DNA of 64,000 nucleotides, from positions 1-64,000 of the forward strand of contig CBFHND010000010.1 of NCBI GenBank assembly GCA_965657085.1, read 5' to 3'. The position numbers and the translations under genes were made by a program. This document shows, piece after piece, positions 33,276-41,525 of this stretch (its first letter is position 1; every line of letters begins with the position of its first letter). The notes beneath the pieces are model-generated. The model was given only the letters and a program-made list of their open reading frames with translations, did not search any database and had not been told where the DNA came from. Source of the stretch: CBFHND01 sp965657085 (GTDB lineage: Bacteria; Pseudomonadota; Alphaproteobacteria; Rhodobacterales; Rhodobacteraceae).

Positions 33276-34112
33276 TTAGTTGCGGACCGATGGGCTTTCG
33301 ATCACCAGACCGTTACCGCGGCTTGCGATATAAAGCTCAAGCGCTTTGAACTCCTCGCCACCTTCCTTGAAAGGCTCTGCGCGGATGTTCTTCATGCAGC
33401 CCTTGAAGCGGCCGTGGGTCGTGTTGATCTTGGCGTTTTTCAGACGGTACGTCGGAAAGCCGTTGATCTGGCCCTGGCTGAGGTGGTCGGCGCGGATCAT
33501 CGTGCCGTAGTTGTCCTCGTGGCAGTTCGAGCAGGACATATCGAGCTGACCCACACGGGTGTAGTACAGTTCCTTGCCCTTTTCGAAATACGGCGCTGCG
33601 GCCCCGTCGATTGCGACGTTCACAGGCATGCCACGCGATTGCAGACCAATGAGGGCGGTCACGGCGGACATTTCCTTGCCCGACCATTTCCACGCCTCGG
33701 CGCCCATGCGCTCGGTGCGGCAGCCATTGACCAGATCGGCCATGCTTTCGAGTTTGCCTTCGGCGTTCACACGCGGCATCGACGCGCGCAGACCGGCGAA
33801 ATCTTCGACGTTCTCGTGACAGGACGCGCACGCCTTGCCTTCCGACCCGTCGACCGTGTCGAACAGGTCCTGACCGACATCAACGAACACCATTCCGGGG
33901 TTGTCGAAATCGTCCATCTGCAGCGCTTGCGTCTCGGGCGTGCGGAACACCCAGCCCGAGAAAATCTCGTCCACGTTTTCCAGATGCGCCGGAGCCGCCG
34001 CCTTGGTAGGCAACGTCATCTCGTCGTTGACCATCAGCGTGGCGTTTTCATCCGCGCTGGCAGCACCCGCAAGGGAAGCTGCAGCCAGGATTGTCAGCAG
34101 TTTCTTTTTCAT
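33276..34112 (-). CDS. soxA: SoxA, dihaem cytochrome of the SoxAX complex
   Basis: A 278-residue periplasmic cytochrome that, with SoxX, links thiosulfate to the SoxY Cys. The start at the ATG at 34112 gives a normal signal peptide (MKKKLLTILAAASLAGAASA). Haem motifs are CASCH near residue 88 and CSNCH near residue 184. Both haems keep Cys ligands: one in VNGCRTERM, and the active-site Cys persulfide ligand in FKGCMKNIR. Two haems place it with the Paracoccus/Rhodovulum type. It lies between soxZ and a terminator. Confidence 0.95.
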   Translation of the reverse strand: MKKKLLTILAAASLAGAASADENATLMVNDEMTLPTKAAAPAHLENVDEIFSGWVFRTPETQALQMDDFDNPGMVFVDVGQDLFDTVDGSEGKACASCHENVEDFAGLRASMPRVNAEGKLESMADLVNGCRTERMGAEAWKWSGKEMSAVTALIGLQSRGMPVNVAIDGAAAPYFEKGKELYYTRVGQLDMSCSNCHEDNYGTMIRADHLSQGQINGFPTYRLKNAKINTTHGRFKGCMKNIRAEPFKEGGEEFKALELYIASRGNGLVIESPSVRN

Positions 34113-34138
34113 TATGGTTCTCCTCCCTGTGGCGCGGC

Positions 34139-34468
34139 TTACCCGATTGCGATGCTTTTTGCGGTCTCGTAGATGGACCCATCGTCGTCGTACCATGTGA
34201 ATTTGTATTCACCGGCTTCGGGCACTTGCGCTTCGAACTCGAAGTAGGGGTTCGTGGACACGGCCGGTTCGATGGTGATGTCGATCACGTTCTGACCGTT
34301 GAAGTCGCACGTGAAGCGGTTGATGATCGAACGCGGGATGAGGTTGCCCTCTTTGTCCTTGCGCTGACCGCTTTCCATCTGGTGGCTGATCAGTGTCTTG
34401 ATGGTGATGACGTCGCCTGCGGCGGCTGTCTTCGGGACCTTGACGCGGGGCTTAACTCCGGTTGCCAT
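34139..34468 (-). CDS. soxZ: SoxZ, sulfur carrier partner
   Basis: A 109-residue Ig-fold protein that forms a heterodimer with SoxY. Visible family blocks are TLISHQMESGQRKD, RSIINRFTCDFNGQNVIDI and NPYFEFEAQVPEAGEYKF. There is no signal peptide; it is exported with SoxY through the latter's Tat signal. It is 33 bases after soxY. Confidence 0.96.
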   Translation of the reverse strand: MATGVKPRVKVPKTAAAGDVITIKTLISHQMESGQRKDKEGNLIPRSIINRFTCDFNGQNVIDITIEPAVSTNPYFEFEAQVPEAGEYKFTWYDDDGSIYETAKSIAIG

Positions 34469-34501
34469 GATGTCTCTCCTATGAATGGGGTGCTTGCGGG
34501 C

Positions 34502-34918
34502 TTAGCCGCCGCAACCGCCGATTGTGACTTTGACGGTGGCCGAGGTCTGGGTGAAGCTGCCGTCGGCCATCTTGGCCACGGCGATCACGTCCTGCGTCTT
34601 GGCCAGGCGAATGCGGGTCGAGGCCGACTGGCTGCCTGCCAGGGGGCCGAAGTTGATGGTGCCGACATCCGGGTTGGGGTTGCCTGCGGCCAGCAGCATG
34701 ACCGAAACCGCACCGGGCGCATCGACGCCGATCGGCACTGTGTTGCCGTTCTCGGCAATTTCGGGCGCCGTCAGCGTCACTCCACCCGTGCCCACTTCGG
34801 CACCGCCGGAAAAGGCTGCGATGGCCTCTTCGGTTGTGGCAAAGACCGGCATCGGCAATGCGGCCAGTGCCGCCGCCCCTGCCGCCAGAGCCATCGTTTC
34901 ACGTCTTGTGAATTCCAT
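34502..34918 (-). CDS. soxY: SoxY, thiosulfate-carrier protein
   Basis: A 138-residue periplasmic protein that carries sulfur intermediates on its C-terminal Cys. A Tat signal (FTRRETMALAAGAAALAA) is followed by an Ig-like domain. The protein ends in VTIGGCGG, the GGCGG swinging-arm motif with the essential Cys. With SoxZ it delivers intermediates to SoxB, SoxCD and SoxAX. It follows soxX after 39 bases. Confidence 0.97.
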   Translation of the reverse strand: MEFTRRETMALAAGAAALAALPMPVFATTEEAIAAFSGGAEVGTGGVTLTAPEIAENGNTVPIGVDAPGAVSVMLLAAGNPNPDVGTINFGPLAGSQSASTRIRLAKTQDVIAVAKMADGSFTQTSATVKVTIGGCGG

Positions 34919-34957
34919 GATTGGATCTCCTGTTACGGTTACGGGGAAGAGTGCGCT

Positions 34958-35413
34958 TTACTCTTCCTTAAGTGTCATCAGATAGGCGACCACGTCCTCG
35001 ACCTGCTGGGCGGTCAGGATGGTTGTGCCTGCAAACTCTTCAAGCGGGCGCGTGGCGGTGGTCACGTAAAAGCCCGGCATGATCGTGCCCTCGAACATCA
35101 TCTTCGAGTTGGCAACGATGCCGCGCAACTCAGCTTCGGTCCAGCGGTCGGCTACGCCGTCCAGTGCCGGACCCACTTCACCATGAAACGACTGTTCGCT
35201 CAGGTCTGCATTGACGTGGCAGGCCAGGCAATTGCCCAGCTTGCGACCGGCAAATGTCTCGCGACCCGCAACCGGATCACCTGCAACACCTGTGAGCGAC
35301 TGCGCAACAACGCCGTCCTCATACGAGACATCTGTGGGTGCAATCGACCCCGCATATGCCACGCTGGCGTACCCGATCACGAGCGCTCCAGCGATAATCT
35401 TGAGTTTTGTCAT
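34958..35413 (-). CDS. soxX: SoxX, monohaem cytochrome c
   Basis: A 151-residue periplasmic cytochrome, the electron-acceptor partner of SoxA. A signal peptide (MTKLKIIAGALVIGYASVAYA) precedes haem motif CLACH near residue 60. The distal Met is likely in GTIMPGFYV. The start is at the ATG at 35413 after the strong site GGGAGGAG; a longer frame to 35527 lacks any signal sequence. A candidate SoxR site lies 84 bases upstream. Confidence 0.93.
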   Translation of the reverse strand: MTKLKIIAGALVIGYASVAYAGSIAPTDVSYEDGVVAQSLTGVAGDPVAGRETFAGRKLGNCLACHVNADLSEQSFHGEVGPALDGVADRWTEAELRGIVANSKMMFEGTIMPGFYVTTATRPLEEFAGTTILTAQQVEDVVAYLMTLKEE

Positions 35414-35428
35414 GGCTCCTCCCTTGGC

Positions 35429-35448
35429 GATCACTTTCCCGTGTGATC
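35429..35448 (-). promoter_or_regulatory. Hairpin in the soxX 5' leader
   Basis: Perfect 6-base arms, GATCAC and GTGATC, around an 8-base loop. It sits 16-35 bases before the soxX ATG, just upstream of its ribosome site, so it could affect mRNA stability or translation if transcribed. Confidence 0.35.
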
Positions 35449-35496
35449 TCGCTCGTGCATACCGTAGGACACCGCACATCGGAAACGCAACAACAA

Positions 35497-35512
35497 ATTC
35501 GCGTTTTTGAAT
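35497..35512. promoter_or_regulatory. Candidate SoxR operator in the soxW-soxX gap
   Basis: ATTC-GCGTTTTT-GAAT is an ATTC-N8-GAAT palindrome. That is the pattern reported for SqrR-type ArsR repressors, as I recall it. SoxR in Pseudaminobacter and Paracoccus is known to bind the soxW-soxX and soxS-soxV gaps; this site lies exactly in the first of these. It is 84 bases upstream of soxX. Confidence 0.6.
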
Positions 35513-35533
35513 TAATGGGCCAGCCAATGCTGA

Positions 35534-36112
35534 TCAATCGGTGCTGCCGTTAGCGCGTTCCTGGATGCGGCGGGCATGGTAGCGCTGAAAATCCTCACCG
35601 TCTTCAATGAGATAGCGTTTCTCGGCCACCCATGTGAACATATCCAGCGTAGTACCGGGACCAAATGCGCCGGGCATCGTCGCCACCGCGGCCTGCGGTG
35701 CCATTGCGTCCTCGGCCACCTCTTCATCGATGAACATGATGGTGGGCGTAAAGAGAATCCCCCACTTGCGCGCCATATCCTTTTCGGACCGCTCATCGCC
35801 GTCGAAATCGATCACTTCGGTGTCGCCGTGCAGGTTCAGCTGCACCACGAAAAAGTTGTCTTCGATCATCTTGGTGATGTCTTCGCGGGGGAACACCTCT
35901 TCGTGCATCTTGGTGCAATAGATGCAGCCGCGCTGCTCAAAGAAAATCACCAGCCGCTTGCCCTCGGCCCGGGCCTCGGACAGGTCTTCGCGCAGGTCCT
36001 TGAAGGTATCGCGCATCCACGGTGTCTTGTGCAGCCCATCATCACCCAGCTCCGCCGCTCCGACGGGCAAGGCCATCATCACCGCCAGCGCGGCCCCGAT
36101 CCATGGTTTCAT
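35534..36112 (-). CDS. soxW: SoxW, periplasmic thioredoxin
   Basis: A 192-residue thioredoxin-fold protein with a signal peptide (MKPWIGAALAVMMALPVGAAE) and the redox motif GCIYCTKMHEEVFP near residue 62. It receives electrons from SoxV and is linked to reactivation of the Sox system. cis-Pro is in TPTIMFIDEE. It lies 14 bases after soxV and about 120 bases before soxX. Confidence 0.92.
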   Translation of the reverse strand: MKPWIGAALAVMMALPVGAAELGDDGLHKTPWMRDTFKDLREDLSEARAEGKRLVIFFEQRGCIYCTKMHEEVFPREDITKMIEDNFFVVQLNLHGDTEVIDFDGDERSEKDMARKWGILFTPTIMFIDEEVAEDAMAPQAAVATMPGAFGPGTTLDMFTWVAEKRYLIEDGEDFQRYHARRIQERANGSTD

Positions 36113-36126
36113 CTCTCACATCCTCC

Positions 36127-36864
36127 CTAGCCAAGTTTACCAAAAGACGGCAGCCAGCGGATCATCATATCCGCGATAAGCTGAACACCGCCTGTCACGA
36201 TCAGAATGGCAAAGAGGATCAGCATCACGCCCATCCCCTTTTCGACCCACACCACCAGCGCCCTGTTGCGCGCGGCCCAGCGCAGGAAAGGCCCGGCAAA
36301 GGCTGCTGCCAGGATGAAGGGTGCTGTCATCCCCAACCCGTAAATCAGAAGCAGCAGACCACCGCGCCAGATGTCGCCCATGCCGCTGGCGATCATCAGG
36401 ATCGACGCCAGCGCCGGGCCCACGCAGGGCGTCCAGCCAAACCCAAAGGCCAGCCCCATGACGTACGAGCCCCAGACGCTCGCGGGTGCGCCGCCGCCCT
36501 CCAGCCGCGCCTCGCGGTACAAGAGCGGGATACGCATCACACCCAGAAAATGCAGGCCGAACACCACCAGAATGGCCGCCGCCACATAGCTGAGCGGTTC
36601 GATATAAGCGCCAAAGGCCTGCCCGATGGCCGTGGCCCCCATGCCCAACAGCACGAAAATCGTGGTCACGCCAAGCGCGAACAACACGCTGGCAAATACC
36701 ATCCGCCGCCGCGCGCCGGGAGCGATGCCGCCGCCCGCCTGAAGTTCGGCCACGCCCAATCCGCCCATGTACGACAGGTAGAACGGCACCATCGGCAGGA
36801 TGCAGGGGGTCAGGAAACTCAGCAGCCCTGCCACCAACGCGCCCAGATAGGATATGTCGAACAT
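36127..36864 (-). CDS. soxV: SoxV, CcdA-family thiol electron transporter
   Basis: A 245-residue inner-membrane protein with six helices and the paired Cys motifs LTPCILPMVPFYLSY (helix 1) and FGWTPCVGPALASIL (helix 4). It moves electrons from cytoplasmic thioredoxin to periplasmic SoxW and SoxS. It is divergent from soxS across only 45 bases, so the two promoters overlap. This gap is the known SoxR control site in related species. Confidence 0.93.
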   Translation of the reverse strand: MFDISYLGALVAGLLSFLTPCILPMVPFYLSYMGGLGVAELQAGGGIAPGARRRMVFASVLFALGVTTIFVLLGMGATAIGQAFGAYIEPLSYVAAAILVVFGLHFLGVMRIPLLYREARLEGGGAPASVWGSYVMGLAFGFGWTPCVGPALASILMIASGMGDIWRGGLLLLIYGLGMTAPFILAAAFAGPFLRWAARNRALVVWVEKGMGVMLILFAILIVTGGVQLIADMMIRWLPSFGKLG

Positions 36865-36883
36865 GTGCCGTTCCGCTTGATCT

Positions 36884-36899
36884 ATTCACATATTCAAAT
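36884..36899. promoter_or_regulatory. Candidate SoxR operator in the soxV-soxS gap
   Basis: ATTC-ACATATTC-AAAT fits ATTC-N8-GAAT with one mismatch. It occupies the middle of the 45-base divergent gap between soxV and soxS, one of the two gaps bound by SoxR in Pseudaminobacter salicylatoxidans. The site could block both promoters. Confidence 0.5.
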
Positions 36900-36909
36900 T
36901 ACGTTGTGC

Positions 36910-37326
36910 ATGAACCTTTCGTCAATGCGGCTTGTCCTGATGTTTTCATTTCTGCCTTTCAAACGCGCATTGATCGCCGCCGCCTTGGTCACGGCGGGTG
37001 CCATGCCTCTGGCCGCAGCCGAGGTGGTGATGGTTGATCAGGCCGGATGCTATTGGTGCGAACAGTGGGACAAGGAAATCGGCCCGATCTATCCCAAGAC
37101 GACCGAGGGCAAATTCGCCCCCCTGCGCAAGGTCGACATCCGCGATGTCGCCGATGAGATCGAACTGACCCGTCGCGTGGGCTTTACCCCCACCTTTCTG
37201 CTGGTCGATGACGGTGTCGAACTGGCCCGCGTGGAAGGATACCCCGGCGAAGACTTCTTTTGGCCGCTGATCGACCAAATGCTGCGCGCGCATACAGATT
37301 ATGACCCAACAACACCGGAGCCCTGA
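36910..37326 (+). CDS. soxS: SoxS, periplasmic thiol-disulfide protein
   Basis: A protein of about 138 residues with a signal peptide (FKRALIAAALVTAGAMPLAAA) and the motif GCYWCEQWDKEIG near residue 50, followed by GFTPTFLLVDDG containing the cis-Pro loop. SoxS keeps SoxYZ active by reducing it. ATGs at 36910, 36925 and 36940 are all possible; none has a strong ribosome site, and I give the first. A GlcG-like gene follows after two bases. Confidence 0.85.
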   Translation: MNLSSMRLVLMFSFLPFKRALIAAALVTAGAMPLAAAEVVMVDQAGCYWCEQWDKEIGPIYPKTTEGKFAPLRKVDIRDVADEIELTRRVGFTPTFLLVDDGVELARVEGYPGEDFFWPLIDQMLRAHTDYDPTTPEP

Positions 37327-37328
37327 AC

Positions 37329-37829
37329 ATGAAATGCATTGCCACCCTGATCGCCTCGGCCCTCGTCGCAGCCCCTGCCATGGCCCAGGATGATGAGCCC
37401 TATGTCACCTTTCAGGTGCTCAAGCCCGAACTGGCCGTGAGCATGGCACAGGCGGCGCTGACGCATTGCCGCGAGGCCGGGTACCAGGTCGGGGTGACGG
37501 TGGTTGACCGCTTTGGCAACAGCCAGGTTTTCATCCGTGACCGCTTTGCAGGGGCGCACACCAACGAATTTTCCTTCCGCAAGGCATGGACCGCAGCCAG
37601 TTTCCGCACCGGCACATCCGAGCTGAACGAGATCAGCCAGCCCGGCACCATGATGTTTGGCTTGCGCGAAAGCAATGATGCGATGCTCTTGGGCGGCGGT
37701 GTGCCCGTTCTGAATGGCGACGGGGCGTTGATTGCAGGGATAGGGGTGTCCGGCGCGCCCGGCCCTGATATTGACGACGAATGTGCCCTTGCGGGCATCG
37801 CCGCAATCGAAGACGATATCGCGTTCTAA
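37329..37829 (+). CDS. GlcG/HbpS-family haem-binding protein in the sox locus
   Basis: A 166-residue secreted protein (signal peptide residues 1-20, CIATLIASALVAAPAMAQ). The GlcG/HbpS core is clear: AVSMAQAALTHCREAGYQVGV, VDRFGNSQVFIRDR and GGGVPVLNGDGALIAGIGVSGA. HbpS in Streptomyces is a haem-binding, redox-stress accessory protein. Here it is between soxS and soxR in the same transcript, replacing the direct soxS-soxR contact seen in Paracoccus. Its role in sulfur oxidation is unknown; binding haem or protecting Sox cytochromes is a guess. Confidence 0.85.
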   Translation: MKCIATLIASALVAAPAMAQDDEPYVTFQVLKPELAVSMAQAALTHCREAGYQVGVTVVDRFGNSQVFIRDRFAGAHTNEFSFRKAWTAASFRTGTSELNEISQPGTMMFGLRESNDAMLLGGGVPVLNGDGALIAGIGVSGAPGPDIDDECALAGIAAIEDDIAF

Positions 37830-37852
37830 GTTAAGATTCCAAGGATCGACCC

Positions 37853-38185
37853 ATGGGCCTTCCCGTTCTGACCTCTGACATGTCCGACGAAGAAATGGAC
37901 AAGATGCTGTGCAATGCCACCACGGCGTCCAATTTCCTCAAGGCGATCAGCCACGAGGGACGGTTGATGATCCTGTGCCATCTGGTGACGGGTGAAAAAT
38001 CGGTGACCGAGTTGGAAGAATTGTTGTCTGCGCGTCAGGCGGCAGTGTCGCAACAGCTGTCCCGCCTGCGGCTCGAAGGGCTGGTGGTGCCCCGCCGGGA
38101 AGGCAAGGCGATCTTTTACCGGCTTGCCGATGACAGGCCCAGCAAGATACTCGAAGTGGTGTACGATCTGTTCTGCAAGGACTGA
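37853..38185 (+). CDS. soxR: SoxR, ArsR-family sulfide/persulfide-responsive repressor
   Basis: A 110-residue winged-helix repressor. The recognition region is SARQAAVSQQLSRLRLEGLV. Two Cys, Cys42 and Cys108 (LFCKD), correspond to the pair in SqrR (Cys41/Cys107) that form a polysulfide bridge and release DNA. SoxR represses sox genes until reduced sulfur appears. It lies between the GlcG-like gene and soxT; candidate operator sites are in the nearby soxV-soxS and soxW-soxX gaps. Confidence 0.93.
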   Translation: MGLPVLTSDMSDEEMDKMLCNATTASNFLKAISHEGRLMILCHLVTGEKSVTELEELLSARQAAVSQQLSRLRLEGLVVPRREGKAIFYRLADDRPSKILEVVYDLFCKD

Positions 38186-38229
38186 CAGCGCGCATATCAC
38201 CTGCTTTCCGGCAAGGGGGGGGCCAGCAC

Positions 38230-39288
38230 GTGACCGAATTCTTTTCAGAGCCGCAAATCGCCGCCGCCATCGGTGCCGTGGGCGGTGTGATGCTGGGCCT
38301 GGCGGCACGGCTTGGTCGGTTCTGTACGCTGGGTGCCATCGAAGACATGCTCTATGGCGGCTCCGACATCCGGTTGCGGATGTGGGGGCTGGCCATCGCC
38401 GTGGCGATGATCGGCAGTTTTGCCCTGATGGGCAGCGGGCTGCTGACTGCCTCCGATACCATTTATCTTGGGCTGGCTTTCCAACCGCTTGCGGCAATCG
38501 TGGGCGGTCTGACCTTTGGCTATGGCATGGCGCTGGCGGGCAACTGCGGCTTCGGCGCGATTGCGCGACTGGGTGGCGGTGATCTGCGGTCTTTCGTGAT
38601 CGTTCTGGTGATGGGTGTGTCCGCCTATCTGGTGATCAACGGCCCCATCGCCCCCTTGCGCGCCAAGGTGTTCAACGTGGCCCCGGCCAGCGGGCCGGTG
38701 CCGCCCGGGCTGGCCCATCATGCCAGCGCGCTCACGGGCCTTCCGGCGGCGGGCATCGGCATCGCAACCGGCTTTGTCCTGCTGGTGGTGATGCTGTCCT
38801 CGCGCGCCTTTCGCGGCGATCTGCGCGCCGTGTTTTGGGGCGCTGTCGTGGGTCTGGCCGTGGTGTCGGGCTGGGCCGGAATGCAATGGCTGCACAACGT
38901 TGGTTTCGAAGATCTGGCCGTGGTCTCCCACACCTTTTCCGCGCCCGTGGGCGAAACCCTGCACTATGCCATGATGGGAAGCGCCAAGCCGCTGTCCTTT
39001 GGGATCGGATCGGTTGCGGGCGTCTGGGTGGGCGCCTTTGCCGGGTCGCTGATAAAGGGGCATTTCCGCTGGGAGGCCTGCGAGGACCCCCGCGAATTGC
39101 GTCGCCAGATATTTGGCGCGGGGCTGATGGGGGTCGGTGCGGTGATCGCGCTTGGCTGCACGGTCGGTCAAGGCCTGAGCGCCATATCACTGCTGGCGCT
39201 GTCGGCGCCGGTGACGATGCTGGCGATCTTTGCGGGCGCGGCCTTTGGTCTGCGGCAATTGATCGAAGGGCTGGGTCCGGCGGAATAA
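38230..39288 (+). CDS. soxT: SoxT, YeeE/YedE-family sulfur-compound transporter
   Basis: A 352-residue membrane protein with about nine or ten helices and the Cys motifs GNCGFGA (in MALAGNCGFGAIARLGGG) and GCTVGQGLSAISLLAL, which line the substrate path in YeeE transporters. SoxT proteins are encoded beside sox genes in Paracoccus. It may bring a sulfur signal to cytoplasmic SoxR or transport thiosulfate. The start GTG at 38230 follows GGGGGGGCC. Confidence 0.9.
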   Translation: MTEFFSEPQIAAAIGAVGGVMLGLAARLGRFCTLGAIEDMLYGGSDIRLRMWGLAIAVAMIGSFALMGSGLLTASDTIYLGLAFQPLAAIVGGLTFGYGMALAGNCGFGAIARLGGGDLRSFVIVLVMGVSAYLVINGPIAPLRAKVFNVAPASGPVPPGLAHHASALTGLPAAGIGIATGFVLLVVMLSSRAFRGDLRAVFWGAVVGLAVVSGWAGMQWLHNVGFEDLAVVSHTFSAPVGETLHYAMMGSAKPLSFGIGSVAGVWVGAFAGSLIKGHFRWEACEDPRELRRQIFGAGLMGVGAVIALGCTVGQGLSAISLLALSAPVTMLAIFAGAAFGLRQLIEGLGPAE

Positions 39289-39306
39289 CGCCAAAACCGG
39301 GGCCTT

Positions 39307-39324
39307 CTGTCATTCCCGCGTTAC
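39307..39324 (+). promoter_or_regulatory. Partial Pho box upstream of phoX
   Basis: CTGTCAT (39307-39313) exactly matches the first half of the PhoB box. The second half at the right distance, GCGTTAC (39318-39324), matches only four of seven. It lies 57 bases before the phoX ATG. phoX is normally PhoB-controlled, but this match may be chance. Confidence 0.4.
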
Positions 39325-39380
39325 ACGAATCTCCGACTGAAGGCAGGATGAAGCATCCCTGCTCCAACGGAGGTCCAACC

Positions 39381-41411
39381 ATGTCCCGCAAATCCATCAT
39401 CAACGATCCCGAATTCGGCAACAAGGCCGAGGCCTTTGAGGCCTTTGACGACATCCCCACCAATCCCAACCTCGACCGCACCATTGGCGACGTGATCAAC
39501 GCGCGCTATGGCCGCCGCGAGGTCTTGCGTGGAGTTCTGGGCGTTTCGGCCACCGCCGCCCTTTTTGGCACCGCAGCCACCATCGCGCCCAAGCAGGCCG
39601 CGGCCGACAGCCACGGCACATCGCGCTACATTTTCGACGAACTGGAATGGGGCAACGATGACACCCACCACATCGCCGATGGCTACAACGCGCAGGTGCT
39701 GCTGCGTTGGGGCGATCCGATCACCGCTGATGCGCCCGATTTCGACGTGATGAACCAGACCGCCGCCGCACAGCTTCAGCAATTTGGCTACAACAACGAT
39801 TACGTGGGCTTTACCGCGCTGAACGAAGAAGGTACGCGCGGCCTGTTGTGCGTCAACCACGAATACACCAACGAAGAGGTCATGTTCCCCGGTCTGGGCC
39901 GTCAGGACCGCGCCGATTTCGTCGGCATGACGCCCGAATTGATCGACATCGAAATGGCCGCACATGGCGGGACTGTCGTGGAGATCGCTCAAGGTTCAGA
40001 CGGCTCATGGGCGCTGGTCAAGGACAGCCCACGGAACCGGCGGATTACGCCGCTGGACACGGATATGACGTTTTCCGGGCCTGCCGCAGGCCATGACCGC
40101 ATGAAAACCAACGCCGATCCCGAAGGCATGACCGTCATCGGCACTGTCAACAACTGCGCAGGCGGCATGACCCCATGGGGCACCTACCTGATGGCCGAGG
40201 AAAACTTTCACGGTTATTTCTGGACGGATGTGGTGGACGCCGATGGCAAACCGGATGTGTCGGGCCACGCCGATGCCATGTCCAAGAAACGCTATGGCGT
40301 GCCGGGGCGCTGGTACGCCTGGGGCAAGTATCACGACCGCTGGAACATCGATGTCGAACCCAATGAACCCAACCGCTGGGGCTGGATCGTCGAGGTAGAC
40401 CCACGCGACCCCGGTGCCGCACCCATCAAGCACACGGCCTTGGGCCGGTTCCGCCACGAAGGGGCCGAAACCACCGTGTCCGCCGATGGCAAACTGGTGA
40501 TCTATTCCGGCGACGACAACCGCTTTGACTACCAGTACAAATATGTCTCGGCCGGCACGGTCACCGGCAACGAAGGTTTTGGATCGTCGTTGATGTCGGA
40601 TGGCACGCTCTACGTGGCGCGATTTGATGAGGATGGCACCGTGACCTGGCTGCCGCTGGTCCATGGTGAAGGTCCGCTGACACCCGAGAACGGATTTGCC
40701 AGCCAGGCGGACGTGATGATCGACACGCGCCTTGCCGCTGACCTTTTGGGGGCCACGCCGATGGACCGCCCGGAGGACGCAGAGCCGCGCGGCGATGGCA
40801 CGGCCTATATCATGCTGACCAACAACACCAAGCGCAAAGCCGATCAGGTCGATGCCGCCAACCCGCGTGCTGAATCCTCCTTTGGTCATATCATCGAGAT
40901 CAAGGAAGACGGCGGCCTGCATTCGGCCACGTCCGGCACATGGTCGATCCTCGTGAAATGTGGAGATCCCACGCTGGCCGAGGTGGGCGCACAATGGAAC
41001 CCTGAAACCTCGGAAAACGGCTGGTTCGGATCGCCCGACAACTGCGCCATCGACGCCGATGGACGGCTGTGGATTTCCACCGACCAGGGGTCGGGTTGGG
41101 GCAAGACAGGCAAATCCGACGGACTTTACGCCCTTGAGACCGAAGGCACGCTCCGTGGCCATTCCAAGCTGTTCTTCCGCTGCCCCGTGGGCGGAGAACT
41201 GTGCGGCCCCTATTTCACCGACGACCAGCAGACGCTGTTCCTGGCGGTGCAGCACCCCGGAACGGATGGTACCAAATCGCTGCCGGGCTTCGAGCGGGAT
41301 TCGACCTTTGAAGACCCCGCGACCCGTTGGCCTGACTTCGACCCCGCGATGCCGCCGCGCCCCTCGGTGGTGGTGGTGACCAAACAGGGCGGCGGCAAGA
41401 TCGCGGTCTGA
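39381..41411 (+). CDS. phoX: PhoX-family alkaline phosphatase
   Basis: A 676-residue secreted phosphatase of the calcium- and iron-dependent PhoX type that frees phosphate from phosphoesters. A Tat signal starts at about residue 47 (YGRRREVLRGVLG-type: RREVLRGVLGVSATAALFG). Family blocks include LLCVNHEYTNEEVMFPG, GGTVVEIAQ, NNCAGGMTPWGTYLMAEENF, LGRFRHEGAETTVS, YSGDDNRFDYQYKYVS and FGSPDNCAIDADGRLW. The ATG at 39381 follows CGGAGGTCC. A long frame extends upstream but is only soxT in another frame. Confidence 0.93.
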   Translation: MSRKSIINDPEFGNKAEAFEAFDDIPTNPNLDRTIGDVINARYGRREVLRGVLGVSATAALFGTAATIAPKQAAADSHGTSRYIFDELEWGNDDTHHIADGYNAQVLLRWGDPITADAPDFDVMNQTAAAQLQQFGYNNDYVGFTALNEEGTRGLLCVNHEYTNEEVMFPGLGRQDRADFVGMTPELIDIEMAAHGGTVVEIAQGSDGSWALVKDSPRNRRITPLDTDMTFSGPAAGHDRMKTNADPEGMTVIGTVNNCAGGMTPWGTYLMAEENFHGYFWTDVVDADGKPDVSGHADAMSKKRYGVPGRWYAWGKYHDRWNIDVEPNEPNRWGWIVEVDPRDPGAAPIKHTALGRFRHEGAETTVSADGKLVIYSGDDNRFDYQYKYVSAGTVTGNEGFGSSLMSDGTLYVARFDEDGTVTWLPLVHGEGPLTPENGFASQADVMIDTRLAADLLGATPMDRPEDAEPRGDGTAYIMLTNNTKRKADQVDAANPRAESSFGHIIEIKEDGGLHSATSGTWSILVKCGDPTLAEVGAQWNPETSENGWFGSPDNCAIDADGRLWISTDQGSGWGKTGKSDGLYALETEGTLRGHSKLFFRCPVGGELCGPYFTDDQQTLFLAVQHPGTDGTKSLPGFERDSTFEDPATRWPDFDPAMPPRPSVVVVTKQGGGKIAV

Positions 41412-41427
41412 GTTGAGAGGGACACAG

Positions 41428-41459
41428 GCGCAGCGCCGGCCCGCGGGTTGGCGCTGCGC
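41428..41459 (+). terminator. Hairpin after phoX
   Basis: A perfect 10-base stem, GCGCAGCGCC / GGCGCTGCGC, with a 12-base loop, 17 bases after the phoX stop. No T tract follows, so termination may be rho-assisted. Confidence 0.55.
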
Positions 41460-41525
41460 AGTGCCTTGCGTGCTTCGATCCGGGACCACGTTGTCCTGAA
41501 TCTGAAGTGCACTATTGTCTTTGCC

